Shown: piece by piece, positions 26,061 to 38,493 of the stretch | Position numbering within the stretch: the stretch's first letter is position 1 | Layout: each line of letters opens with the position of its first letter | NCBI RefSeq assembly: GCF_964340395.1 | Contig: NC_135554.1 | Span: forward strand, 25,799,592-25,859,591 | DNA length: 60,000 nucleotides | From: Glandiceps talaboti | Taxonomy: Eukaryota > Hemichordata > Enteropneusta > Spengelidae | Direction of reading: 5' to 3' | Position numbers and translations under genes: made by a program | The notes under the pieces: generated by a model | Told to the model about the DNA's origin: nothing | Databases searched by the model: none | The model's input: only the letters and a program-made list of their open reading frames with translations

Positions 26061-28731
26061 AGTCACATTTAAGTAATGGACATTGTGTTGCCCTTGAAAA
26101 TTGGCTGTGGTTTGATTGTGTACCCATGGTCTGTCTTTGACCCCAGTACTAGTAGTGAGTGAATGATAACAAACATATGAAGTTTTCTTTTTACTTGGAT
26201 ATAATAGCAGCCAAGCTTTTCAACCTCAAGGTTGATCTAGGCTTTGAGAAGCTCGTGCTAAGTAGTGGTGTTGTGATCACCTAGTAATTCATGACAAGTT
26301 CAAGGCATTCCATCTAAGGCTGTGTGTCCTGGACTCACTATACTATAGATTTGGGAGTGACTGAAATAAACATATTTGCTAAAGCTCTGAAACTTATCTT
26401 TATGGAGTTCAACTTTGATTACATTTTCAAAGATATCACATTTTTAAAAAATGACTGTCAAAGAAAAACTATTGAGAATCATCAGAAATGATCATTTGCA
26501 TTTTTCTTTGATTCTGTCATTTGTATGATAAAGAGATTATAGTGTTTTGTTTTTTTAAATTGTTTGTGTTAAGTATTAATGAGGGGAGAATATTTTATTT
26601 CATTCATCCATGACTAAGTCATTACCAGGGACCAACAATTTAAAATATTTTATTATTGAACAGCTAATAAAAAAAAAATCAAGAATTTCCGTACTGTTTA
26701 GTTATTGGAGAGAGGGTGAGGTAATCACATGAGGCAATGATTACATTGACGATGACATTTCCAGTAGCTGTGTAGTTTATATGAAACAACTGTTACACAG
26801 ATTGCTTCTTATTAAAGTCATGTTTTTTATCACATTGAAAATTAAAATACCAGACAGTTATACTCCAGATAATAAACATATTATGGTTCTGGAGTGCACA
26901 GATGTATATATTTATTAATCTCAGACGTAAGCTGAGTTTGTACGTAGTTTGGCGTAGTTTTTGCTGTATATTTAAAAGGTACTCGAAGTATTGTACTTAT
27001 TGAAACATTTGTAATTAACTGAACTCAAATCTGGTATTAAGATACATCCCATAAATGATCCAATGACGTCATTTATCATACCTATCAAAAATGTTTATGA
27101 AATCCCTACTATGCAGTCAATTGTTCTAACAATGTCAGAAGACAATCGTAACATTATGCAAGACATACATTGACATTAACTGTACATTAGAATGTACTTT
27201 TACTTAAAGTATTTTCACTGGAATAAAAAAAATAGCATAAACTCAGCTTGTGTCACTTTTAATGTTAGAAAAGTGATTGAAATCGGATACAACTTGTTAC
27301 ATTAATATTCCACAATAATCATTACATAATTGTAGTTGAAAATTAAAAACTGCACTCAAAAAAACCTCAAAATCACTTGTAGAGAGGTAAAATATGCTGG
27401 TGCAAAAAAAATGAGAATAAAATCAATTGCATATACTTGTGTGTAGATTGTTTTGTAGAAAGAGAATGGCCCAAAATAGCAGTGAAATAAACACAGCTGC
27501 CTGAAAAACATTGATTTCAAAATTTGTTTTCTTTCGGGACAGTATGGAACAATCATGTAATATTAGCCAGGATTTAAAACAAGGTTAAAACAAATTAACA
27601 GATTTCAACAATGAAATTAGATATGACCCATCATACAGGACTGTTAAAGTGTGTACATATAGATTCTCAGCATACAGGTTTGTGAACTTGTATTTCTTGT
27701 GTGTAAAATGTACCTGTCTCCTATTTTACCAAAATTTAAAAGCTGTCAAAAACTAACCTTTTGTTTTGAACTGCAGATACATACATTTGTAATTATGCAT
27801 AAAATCCATGAATTTCAATATTTGATGTTATTGTCACTAATTTGTAGTAAAAATTGGCAAGAACTGTTCTGATTTAGTCTTAGATTTAGTCTTTATCTTT
27901 TCATAAAACTGAAATTTGTCGAATCCATATTTATGATGACAAAGAAAAGCTTATAAGTTTTTGCTCTAAAATTAAAAACAAAATCAAAAAAGATAATAAA
28001 TATAATGTAATATTTTAATGATTTTATTGCGTAAGCTTTATATACATGTACACATCTCTAATCATAATAATGATGTGATAATTATAGGTTGTTGAACCCA
28101 TATTAAGTGTATTATTAAAATGACACAAATCTGGTTACCATGATAACATCTCATTTTATCATGAGTCATTTGACACAAATCCTTGAAAACAGCATTGATA
28201 TATTATTTCCTCTACAATAGGGAATAGTGGAATGACTCACTTCGTGATTTCCTTTCACCAGACAAGGTATGCTTTATGCAAATGAGGTCAATATACAGGT
28301 CATTCACCCTGGCATTCTATTTTTATGCTTATTTACCTGCCATATTGTTTGTCATGTTTATTGGTCCCCCATGATGCATGAAATGGATATATTTTGTTGA
28401 ATTCAATTATGATGTGGAAAGGAAAACCATAAACGTTGGAATTAATTGGAAACATGGAATTACAAGACCTAAATTATATAGTATTCATAGAATTAGAAAA
28501 GAATAAATGTCAACATATGTCACTGTCAACATATTATCAACCGTAAATGAGTACAAAAACAGTCAACAAGGTTCACTGTCAGCTTATAATGTAACTATAC
28601 ACTTGAACGGATTGCAAAAATGATGGTGCCAATTTGTCTGAAGTATCCACTTTGTGTGATGTATCGCCATGGTAATAACTGAAGTTTGCAAATATTTGAA
28701 CTCGTTATCATGAAGATTCAAAGTGTAATGA
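24470..28731. other. Non-coding AT-rich stretch
   Basis: Apart from the CpG-richer 25.3-26.0 kb already noted, I see no repeats longer than simple runs, no LINE or MITE signatures and no recognisable exon. All open frames are short and low in coding character. Confidence 0.6.
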
Positions 28732-28855
28732 GGATCTCATCTGTTACTAGAGTTTCACGGGAGAATTCTAATGACTGCATGATTCAGGGATCTCATCTGT
28801 TACTAGAGTTTCACTGGAGAAGTTCTAATGACTGCTTGATTCAAGGATAACCACA
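28732..28855 (+). repeat. 66-bp direct duplication
   Basis: Two copies of a unit starting GGATCTCATCTGTTACTAGA followed by GTTTCAC and containing TCTAATGACTGC. A handful of mismatches separate them. Confidence 0.9.
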
Positions 28856-29001
28856 TTCAGTGAAGAGAGACTAGATTTCTTATCATGTCTTCCTTTGCAA
28901 ATAGCCTGTGATTTTCCACGGCTGTCCACTTCTCCCACTGTGATCAGTCAGCTTTATGGGGAATATTTTCATATTACATTACTAAGTTTATACACAGGAC
29001 A

Positions 29002-29042
29002 CTTAGGCTTTGTTAGTTATGTTTACGAAAACCAACCAACCT

Positions 29043-29125
<83 letters not shown>

Positions 29126-29394
29126 AAATAAATAAATACTGACAAGCATCAACAAGAGAGTAATTACAAATCATTATCAACTAAGAATTACTATATGCTT
29201 TCCTATATGTGAAATGAACACAATTGTACATACCCCTTGTGGCCATTTCGCATATAGGAAAACATATAGCAATTCTTGTTGTTGAAAATGATTTGTAATT
29301 ACTCTCTTGTTGATGCTTGTCAGTATTTATTTATTTATTTATGTTTGTTTTGTTGGTTGGTTGGTTTTCATAAATATAACTAACCAAGCCTGAG
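29002..29394. mobile_element. Large foldback element with asymmetric microsatellite
   Basis: Arms 29002-29216 and 29244-29394 are reverse complements over most of their length. The ends are CTTAGGCTTTGTTAG and CTAACCAAGCCTGAG. Inner blocks include CAAGCATCAACAAGAGAGTA, matched by its complement at about 29303-29322. The left arm contains a pure (CAGA)n tract of about 80 nt (29045-29126) where the right arm has (TTTA)/(TTTG)/(GGTT) repeats, which explains the unequal arm lengths. No ORF and no convincing target duplication. Confidence 0.85.
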
Positions 29395-29769
29395 CACTCT
29401 GTGGTGTATATAGGATTTTATAAGCTGAGGTGATAACGGCTATGCATTGATTTCTATGGTCAGACATACCTTCCCTGTGATTGCAATTTTACTAGCCTCT
29501 TTCTCAGAATTTAGATAAAATTGGAGGGTTTGATATTAAATTTTATAAACACTTCTTAGAGGGTAAATGAAACATTAGGAATATTGATATCTACATGTAA
29601 ATATCCTTTGATTGTTGTGTTATACAATTTCCTGTTTTAAAAAAACAACATATTTGACTAAGATACAGGGAATCTGTCTGTAGTCCAGATATAAATATAA
29701 GTAGGTGTATGATGGAGATAAGATTGGCAAGTTTACATTCTAGTCCACACTGATAGAACCAATCAAATC

Positions 29770-30472
29770 ATAGTCTAGAACCATGTCCATTTCAAAACAC
29801 TTGAGGTCTTTCCTTGTGTAGCCTGGAACCATATTTCATGACACTTGAGGTCTTTCCTTTGGTATAGATGTGTCCATTTCAACACACTTCAGGTCTATCC
29901 ATTGGTAGCCTGGAAGGATGGCCATTTCAACACACTTCAGGTCTATCCATTGGTAGCCTGGAAGGATGGCCATTTCAACACACTTCAGGTCTATCCATTG
30001 GTAGCCTGGAAGGATGGCCATTTCAACACACTTCAGGTCTATCCATTGGTAGCCTGGAAGGATGGCCATTTCAACACACTTCAGGTCTATCCATTGGTAG
30101 CCTGGAAGGATGGCCATTTCAACACACTTCAGGTCTATCCATTGGTAGCCTGGAAGGATGGCCATTTCAAGACACTTCAGGTCTATCCATTGGTAGCCTG
30201 GAAGGATGGCCATTTCAAGACACTTCAGTTCTTTCCATTGGTAGCCTGGAAGGATGGCCATTTCAACACACTTCAGGTCTATCCATTGGTAGCCTGGAAG
30301 GATGGCCATTTCAACACACTTCAGGTCTTTCCATTGGTAGCCTGGAAGGATGGCCATTTCAACACACTTCAGGTCTATCCATTGGTAGCCTGGAAGGATG
30401 GCCATTTCAACACACTTCAGGTCTATCCATTGGTAGCCTGGAAGGATGGCCATTTCAAGACACTTCGCAGTT
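29770..30472 (+). repeat. 48-bp minisatellite, about 13-14 copies
   Basis: The unit is GGATGGCCATTTCAACACAC TTCAGGTCTATCCATTGGTA GCCTGGAA. Twelve copies from 29915 are almost identical, and two or so at the left end are diverged. Because 48 is divisible by three and lacks stops in several frames, it opens three overlapping frames of over 215 codons on the two strands. There is no start context, splice signal or domain, so I call it non-coding. Confidence 0.95.
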
Positions 30473-33400
30473 CTTTGTGTCTGGATATATTGTAGGACTA
30501 GAGTGCATGAAGACAATACTTATCAAAATATAATGAATCAATTATTCTTAAATATTGTTTGTCATTTCATGAATCGTATTGTCTGTCATACATGCCATGG
30601 AATCTTCTAGGTGAACGTTTGTTTGTTTGTTTTTTCTTTCCAGTGAATTTACATAGATTGCCTTATTAACATGTAAGATATGAACTTTTGGGTAACCCTA
30701 TGAGCCACACCAACACAGTACATTTTATTTATTTGTTTGTTTATTTATTTGTTTATTTATTTATTTGAGATGTCTTCAGGATTACCCCATTTACAGACAC
30801 TTAGAAATTGGAAAAGATTAAAATACATTCAATAAATTCAAAACAACCAGCATAAAATGTATATGGTGACGTGTGAGAGATTCCAACATTTATCAATGGA
30901 AGGGACATATACATGTACATTTTAGAATACTCTGGAAAGTTGTGTAAACATCAACACGATTGTGTCTAATGGCAAACTGTAAAATCCTGCATTTAATGTG
31001 TCTTTTCATTGAGCTATTTCTTAAAAAATAATAATCTGGAAATATAGTACAGTTTATAGAAAATATGGAAATGGACATTGAAATAAAAGGTTTCTTGTAT
31101 TGATATAATATACATGTATTAATTATATATCATAAGTATGGTTGTTATTTCTTATATGTTGAGGAGAAAGTTCAGATATTGACAAATAATTGAATGTTCT
31201 ATTTTGTGTATTATGAATTTTGTAGATGAGTGAAGTTAATCAAATTCATTGCATGGAATAGATCACATATGGACATATCCATGTTTATCCTGAGACCGCA
31301 CATGCTACAGGACATTGATTTCCATGTTCTGCGTACAAACATAGAGCTATGGTATACGGATTCCGGGCTACTCTCAATGTTGGCCAGACCTTAAGTTTGA
31401 ACTTGACAGTGAGGGAGAACAGATTGATGATTAATCAGATTATGTAGCCAATAGAAAGCATTGGCACTCACACTTTTAACACTTTCAAATCTTAGTGGTT
31501 AGATATTTGATGAACATGCTTAAAGTTTATCAGTAATTTCAAAGAATTGGTGAGTCTGAAAGGATATTGGTAATTTAGATAAACATTATGCATGACTTGG
31601 TGTAGAAATATTTGACATCAGTAATTCACAGCATTAATATAATTAAATGTTTACTGTCACCAATTTGTACATTATGTGTATTAATTTTGATCTGGACTGA
31701 CTGACTTCCTTTCATATCAGTGATGAGTAAGCCACAGATATCTACTTTATGTATAATTTTCCTTGGAAAACATAGATATATACGCATGTACATCTGATGT
31801 GTGTGTGGGTGAGTTGGAAAACATCTCATAGATAGAGGAGATAGAGGCAAGTCTACTGTGTGTGGGTGTACATGGAAAACAGCTCATAGATAACTTGATG
31901 TCTGACGTGTGGGTGTGCTTGGATTCAAATAATTACATGAATTAGGAAATCATTCCTTCCAAGGTAACTGAATGTTTGTATCTGAGTTGTTATAGTTTGT
32001 GTAATTAGATGTTATTGTGTAAATAATGGCAGTTGGATCTTCTAAATTATAAATTTATTAGCAACTGTCTCTGTTGCCAAGAAACTTGTCTTGTGCTATT
32101 ACATGTACATGTATCTAATGAAGTTTTCTGCATCTGCATTGTCATCACTCCGTGATCCACATCGTGACTACATCGTAATAAGGATATCACCAGAACAGTT
32201 TAAATCTGCATTGTCATCACTCCGTGATCCACATCGTGACTACGTAACATCGTAATAAGGATATCACCAGAACAGTTTAAATCTGCATTGTCATCACTCT
32301 GTGATCCACGTCGTGACTGTAACCAACAAAGTGCGCACATCATCCTGAAGGATTTTTGCTCAATTATGAGACAGTCGCCAATATCCAAACAGATACACCG
32401 GTAGATACAGATACATGAAAAAATAATCTTAGAATTTGTTGCAGGCAGTGTGTCAACTCAACATTACTGTGTTTTCCTTACACTTCTAGACACAGACAAG
32501 TGAAAAGTGAATGTGCCATAGTTCTATAAACCAGAGATACACGTGAAAAGAATGAGTAAGGATTTTTAGTCAAGGAAAATAGGATTAGTGAATCAATAAT
32601 CTTGTAAGATATAATCCTATAATCACTCCGGTAATACTTGTTTCACCTCACTTCATCAATATGACAAATAAAAGAATAAATTGAAAGGTCAAATTTTCAA
32701 TCCCGTGTTCTTACTCTTGTATTATCTTATCAGTCCGGGAGTCATAAGGATTACATTGGATCGTTCGGGACCAAATTTTCAATCGCTCCGACAGACAACT
32801 GTTTTTACTCACTCAGACAACTGTTTATCACACCAGAATTTTGATTCTAAAATGAACTTGGTCTGAACTTTAAATAGCCGTGATGTTTTCAATTTTGAAC
32901 AAAGTATTACTTTCCATCATCTGTATGTCACAGCTGGGTTCATAAAGTTTGCAGTGTAAGAAATTTGAAACGGCAGTCTTTGGATACATTGTAGCCAAAT
33001 AGATAAGATCAGAAACTTTAACCCAATTGCAACAATTTCAATTTACGTACTTTTATCATCTTTTTAAAACAAGAAAACTTAAACTTATGGTCTTGTTAAA
33101 TTCAACTAAGATTGATGTAAGAGAAGGAAATGATATAAGAGAGATTACGCCCAGGAAGAAGTAGTTAGTTTCTTATGATTTGTATGGATTGTAAGGTCAA
33201 CACTGGGATAGTATTTATCACAGGAGAAACAGATCAGGTTACAAGTTAGGAAACTGTGTGAGGTGGATAATCAGTGGCGCAGACACAATATAGTGGCCAA
33301 GTGGAAGTCATTTAGTCTGATGATCTAAAGTGGAAACTTGTTACAGATAGTATCGATTGGTTTAAAAGAATGTTACGGCTGTACTAGCACGTAGATTCAA

Positions 33401-34432
33401 GTGACAGATACATACAAGATACTGACTATAGAGAGAACAAGTTATATCAGTCATTCTACTGTGTTTATCTACAGATTACTATACATGTACATGTAGGTTG
33501 GTAGAGATCCTGAGAGGAAAAGTTCAGAGAAAAGTTTCAACACTTCGGGAGAGTTCTAGAGCTGTTATTTCTTAGTATCACATTACCACATCCAAGGATT
33601 TGTAGGTGTTTCAGTCAGTCTGGTGTGAACCATTGAGACATCGACAAGTGTACCTCATATACTAGTATCTCGACATTGGTAAGTCCATTTTAATATCAAT
33701 TTTATCGTAAACTTCAAACCAACATCCATATCATGATAATATTTGTACAGTCACTGTGGTATCAAGTACATTTGTATTCAACATGTTTAGTGTCAGTACT
33801 TGGATGTACTAGTAGTACTAGTAGCCCAGAAACTTATCTTGGTGTTGCTGTCCCAAGAAACTCTCTACACCAATCACTTTTTGGGATACATGTAGTAACA
33901 TGCCTTTGGGTTAGTCTCTTAGTTTCAACCTTCTGATCTCATGAGTACGGCAGACCATTCATTACCAAGACACTGAATTCTCTTGATATTTTCATATATT
34001 ACTGTGTCTTTCATATTAAAAGTTAAGAATAACACAAAATATGAAATATGATAAAACATATTCTTTGATGAAACGTGTTGGTATAGAAGAAATTAGGAAG
34101 TATTGGTTGACGGAATAGGAAGGGTAAACGGTTGGATCGGATGAAAACTAATAATAGCTTCCTAGTAACTCACCCTTTCCTTGAACATAGTGAATGTGTT
34201 TCCGTTCTGAAATAATTCAATGATTTAAAAATAAATTCTGCTGTAAATGTCTTGTGAACACAAAGAATTTAAAAGATCCAATATGGTGGCCAGAATTTAT
34301 GATTGAAAATAATACAATCATGGGTATGTACATTTGAATTTTTGTACAGGTTGACACAAATTCATTTGATGGGCAGCTTGAACTGTATTACAGTTGTTGA
34401 TTTTAGGTAGAATGATTTGACAGGTAGGTTAT
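30473..34432. other. Non-coding stretch with small repeats
   Basis: Contains (TTTA)/(TTTG)n at 30726-30766, a degenerate repeat around GGAAAACA..CTCATAGATA at about 31815-31895, and a 72-77 bp repeat at 32132-32330 (next entry). A leader-like stretch before a GTAAGT word at 33679 is discussed in the findings. No exon recognised. Confidence 0.6.
32132..32330 (+). repeat. 72-77 bp tandem repeat, about 2.5 copies
   Basis: Units begin GCATTGTCATCACTCCGTGA at 32136, 32208 and 32285 and share ATCGTAATAAGGATATCACC. The second unit has an extra GTAAC. Confidence 0.92.
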
Positions 34433-34563
34433 TAGTCTAGAATTCTGGTACGGTATTAAAATTATGTTTTAAAAACTTCATTACTTTAACTCTTTTAGGT
34501 GTGTTAAAGTAATGATTTTTTTCAAACGTAATTTACTGTACCAGTTGTTAGAATTCTAGACTA
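34433..34563. mobile_element. 131-bp foldback MITE with TA ends
   Basis: The arms 34433-34490 and 34503-34563 pair over about 58-61 nt. The ends are TAGTCTAGAATTCT and AGAATTCTAGACTA and the innermost pairing is CATTACTTTAAC with GTTAAAGTAATG. The right arm has a 7-nt insertion. Ends beginning and finishing in TA fit a TA target duplication as made by Tc1/mariner-type transposases, but the family is not proven. Confidence 0.8.
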
Positions 34564-34743
34564 GTTGGTTGTACACTGGGGTTGTACACATATACCCATG
34601 TGTATGTATGTGTCGGATAGAGTCACATGGTTATATCTATGGTAGATGTAACTTGTATTTCAGTTGCGGTTGCATACACATACAAGTATCAAATAGGGTG
34701 GCTGTGGTTATATGGTAGATGTAACTTGTAAGTTGGGGTTGTA

Positions 34744-34963
34744 CATACATACATACATACATACATACATACATACATACATACATACATACATACATAC
34801 ATACATACATACATACATACATACATACATGCATGCATGCATGCATGCATGCATGCATGCATACATACATACATACATACATACATACATACATACATAC
34901 ATACATACATACATACATGCACATACATACATACATACATACACATTGTATGTGTCAGATAGG
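34744..34963 (+). repeat. (CATA)n-(CATG)n-(CATA)n array
   Basis: About 85 nt of CATA, about 36 nt of GCAT, then CATA again with one CATGCA interruption. A small duplicated flank (ATGGTAGATGTAACTTGTA at about 34640 and 34711) precedes it. Confidence 0.96.
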
Positions 34964-35305
34964 GTGGTGGTTATTTTGTAGATGTTACAAGTAACTTGTT
35001 GTAAGTTGTGTTTATTACACTCTCTAAGGATGTCAAGTGGACACATTAAGTATTGTTTGGTCAATAAATAGGACACTCCTACAACATTATGAGTCGACCT
35101 TGTTAGTATCAGTTACAGTTAGTCACAAATTTGTACATGTACTGTGTTTCATCTCAGACTCTACTTGTACATCTACATGCCTAGGAACACGGAATTTAAA
35201 ACTTACTGTCATGCAGTCCAACCTCTTTATCAAACAGCCAGACCCAGACGTACACATATGTGCATGCACTGCAGACAGACTGACTGACAGACAGACAGAT
35301 GGATG

Positions 35306-35340
<35 letters not shown>

Positions 35341-37791
35341 CAAATAATCAAGCTGTTACATTGAAGAGTTTTCATGTATTTTTGCCCTGAAATTAAATCA
35401 AATTAGAGAAAAAGTTGCAGTGTATAAAGTTTCTGTGTTGAAATGAATGAAATTCATCGCATATCACATTGCAATCTGATGTACATGTATACCTACTAGT
35501 AGATCTTGCAAATGTCCCACAGGTCATTGGAACTCATTAAGAACGGTTGTCGGAACGTAAGTGAACGATGTCAAGTATGCATGTAATGTGTTTCCGAAGT
35601 AAATGTTTATTAGTCGGCTAGTTTGAAAGTTAAGTTTTGTTTATTGAAACATTTTGTCTGGACACCTGGTTGTATGTATGGGTTTGTACATGTACAGCAG
35701 GTTGTTGCTTAGTCCTTGGTCTACAAAGTCCCATATTAAAGTTGTTAAAACTTTTTTGTGTCATCTTCAGCAAAGGTATTCATGTGAATATGATAGCTGT
35801 CGTATTGTATATCCGTTTTAGTTTGTGGTTTTCCAAATATTTTTTTGCCAAATCAAATCATATTTAGTCTCAGATATAGAATGAAGGAGCAAGAAATAAG
35901 TAGGGTTGACTTTCAAAAAGTCAAGTATTAAAGTGTAGAATTGAATGCCTACCCAATATATGAACCTGTGCTTCAAATTCACAGTGGATAACTAGTATAC
36001 TATAGCCCAGTGAGTTAACAATGCCAGGCTAGTATGCTGAGTCAGATAGCCAGGTCTGTGGACTATGGTATACATTGTACCACATACAAGGCAATCTACA
36101 CAGCATGGTAAGTGAAGATGTGGCTACATGTAATGTATGGTACCAAGTAGTGTGAAGTTGTGGTTGAATTTCATATACAATGTGTACCTATAGCATATCA
36201 CACATCAACCAATATGTATTACACTACCCCATAGACGTACATGTGTAGCTGTCTGGTTTGAAACTGGTGTTTGCCATATACTATAAAGCTAGTAGTATGT
36301 CAAGTCAGATAGCCAAATCAATGGGCTATACAGTATACTGTCAAGCCAGTATGTCAAGTCAGATAGCCAAGTCTATGGGCTAATATAGCAGATATGAAGA
36401 TAATGGGTGGGATTTCATATTCTATACTTTTTGAAATATAAATACAAATCTACATGTATGATTTGTCTATTAGTGTAGGCTTGCTGTGTGGAAACCAAAG
36501 AAATATTAAAATTATGTCAATTTTCATCAAATTGTAGAACTTGTGTGTACCAAGTATAATCATGTAGTATTTTTCTTGGCTCTGTTGACAAATATTCTCT
36601 GAATATTTCCCTTGTTGTAAAAGGCTTCAGTTTATAATACAAATGGAAATGTGTGCAAATTTGACTCCATTAATATCACTGTGTTACCTAGGTTAAAAGT
36701 TTGAGTGAAAACGTCAAACGTTCAGTTGTTGTCAGGGCTCTGGTTGTTGTGGCAGCAATTCCTATTTGGTATGTTTCAGTGCTTGTTGTCAAGGGACTGC
36801 AGTAGAATTGATAAGTCTGTCAATGTTAGTATTCTGTACTTCCTGTCATCCATATTTCACATATAATTTAATAGTCCTCAATAAACATTCCTAGGTGGGG
36901 GTACTTTATATGTTGGATTAAATCAGTGTCTAAATTATTGGTTCCACTGAAAACCACAGCAAACATCATCATAAAATAACAGGTGCCTGTACAGTAGAGT
37001 GTCAGTGTTGAGACTTTTAGAGTATCAGTTAAACAAAGTGCTTCTTTCTTTCCTGTTGACTGTTATATATGTACAGTGTATATATGTAGCTTATTTGTAA
37101 GTGTTCAGAGGTAATAAACAAGGAAATATCAGTTGATCACACGTACAATGAACAGAGACAAAATATCAGCTTGGCTCAAAGTTGAAAATTTTTGTGAGTT
37201 GTGTGTACATTGTATGTACTACCTCAAAATTAGTAGTACATGTATATGTACATGTACTACACGAAACGTCCAATTTACCCACCTTAATCCAACCTTTACC
37301 CTACCTGTGACCCTCCTAACCACCATCTCTGTCCAGGGATAGTACGAGATGCAGTATCAGTTTTGACTGTCAGTGTCTACAGCCCCCCAGAGGAGAGATC
37401 ACAAGGGTGGGTGGGGGTGGGGTAAATTAAGATCAAATATGACTTTTCATATAGTGATGTTGTCCAGGACATATAGGCAGCTAAACATTGCATATAGACT
37501 ACTATTTGTTTGGTACATCTATAAGGTGGTAGTACTGTTAAACCAATGAAATCAATAGAAAACTGTACCTGAAACATTTCACTTAACCAAATCTGACCAG
37601 GGTAGAAGTGAAATGTGTGCCGGAGAAGTCAAATAGCTACACTTGAAGTTAATGAAATTGTAGTGATTAATCATTTAGTGCAATGCTAGTAGACATACTT
37701 ATAACATTTATAAACATTTTGGTGACTGTATAAAGTGAATTTAGTCAACCTATATGTAGGTATTGTATTCTGAGTATATTGAAGTATGATG
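34964..37791. other. Non-coding stretch with (CAGA)n
   Basis: It contains (CAGA)n at 35275-35338 and scattered related copies of AGTCAGATAGCCA at about 36041, 36303 and 36357 with nearby TATACTAT words, which look like an old degenerate repeat. No exon recognised. Confidence 0.6.
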
Positions 37792-37922
37792 TAGTCTTGC
37801 TTGTAGATGGAATACATGTAAGTCAGGACTTGATTCTGACAGTGCAGTGTTCCTTTCCTTCTCCATAAAACAAGATAATGTCAGAATCTAGTCCCGACTT
37901 ACTCAATCTACAAGCAGGACTA
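37792..37922. mobile_element. 131-bp foldback MITE, TAGTC...GACTA ends
   Basis: Arms of about 45-50 nt: TAGTCTTGCTTGTAGATGGA at the left and the complement of ATCTACAAGCAGGACTA at the right, plus an inner TTGATTCTGACA/TGTCAGAATCTAG match. Its TA-type ends and length match the element at 34433-34563, but the arm sequences differ beyond TAGTC. Confidence 0.78.
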
Positions 37923-38252
37923 GGTATAATGTATACATTGCATCATAGCAGTATAATGGGATTATATATTCAGAAAACTAATACTTAAATATCACAATTT
38001 TAAAGACAAAAAATTGCAGCTGTTAAAAACAAGCACACAGTAACACAGCTTTCTGGTTAATAAATGATAAAGTTTCAGCTATTCAAAATTACTGTACTCA
38101 ACTAACATGTTTGCAAATATGCCAGGAAAGTAAAGATATATGAGTATTCACATCAGAACTGAACAATTTGACCTTTCTCAATGTTTAAACAGTGACTTTG
38201 TTTACAAAAATTAATGTAAGTGTACACATACATACATGTAGTATGCCAAGAT

Positions 38253-38482
38253 TAGACTGTCGACAGTCGTTCATGCCTTTTTTGCTACGTTTCATCTAAA
38301 ACAAAGTTGTCGCCTCGCTCCGTAGCACTGAATACTAATGTGTACTGATAGGAACTGCAATTGCCTCCGGCACTCGCTGATCAGTATGCGGTTATAGTAT
38401 TGCTCCGGATCGATCAGAGCGAGGCGACAACTTTAGTTTTAGATAAAACGTAGCAAAAAGGCATGAACGACTGTCGACAGTC
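38253..38482. mobile_element. 230-bp MITE with near-identical arms and 11-bp target duplication
   Basis: Arms of about 66 nt (to 38320 and from 38417) are nearly identical, differing by a few bases. They begin GACTGTCGACAGTCGTTCAT, whose first 14 bp are themselves a perfect palindrome, and reach GTTGTCGCCTCGCTC. The element is flanked by TATGCCAAGAT at 38242-38252 and at 38483-38493. Long arms with a 9-11 bp duplication suggest a Mutator-like (MULE) origin. The interior is CpG-rich compared with its surroundings. Confidence 0.88.
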
Positions 38483-38493
38483 TATGCCAAGAT

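Noticed and set aside
29836-30533. Three overlapping frames of 216-226 codons on both strands
   Set aside because: Product of a stop-free 48-bp repeat. No domain, splice site or start context.
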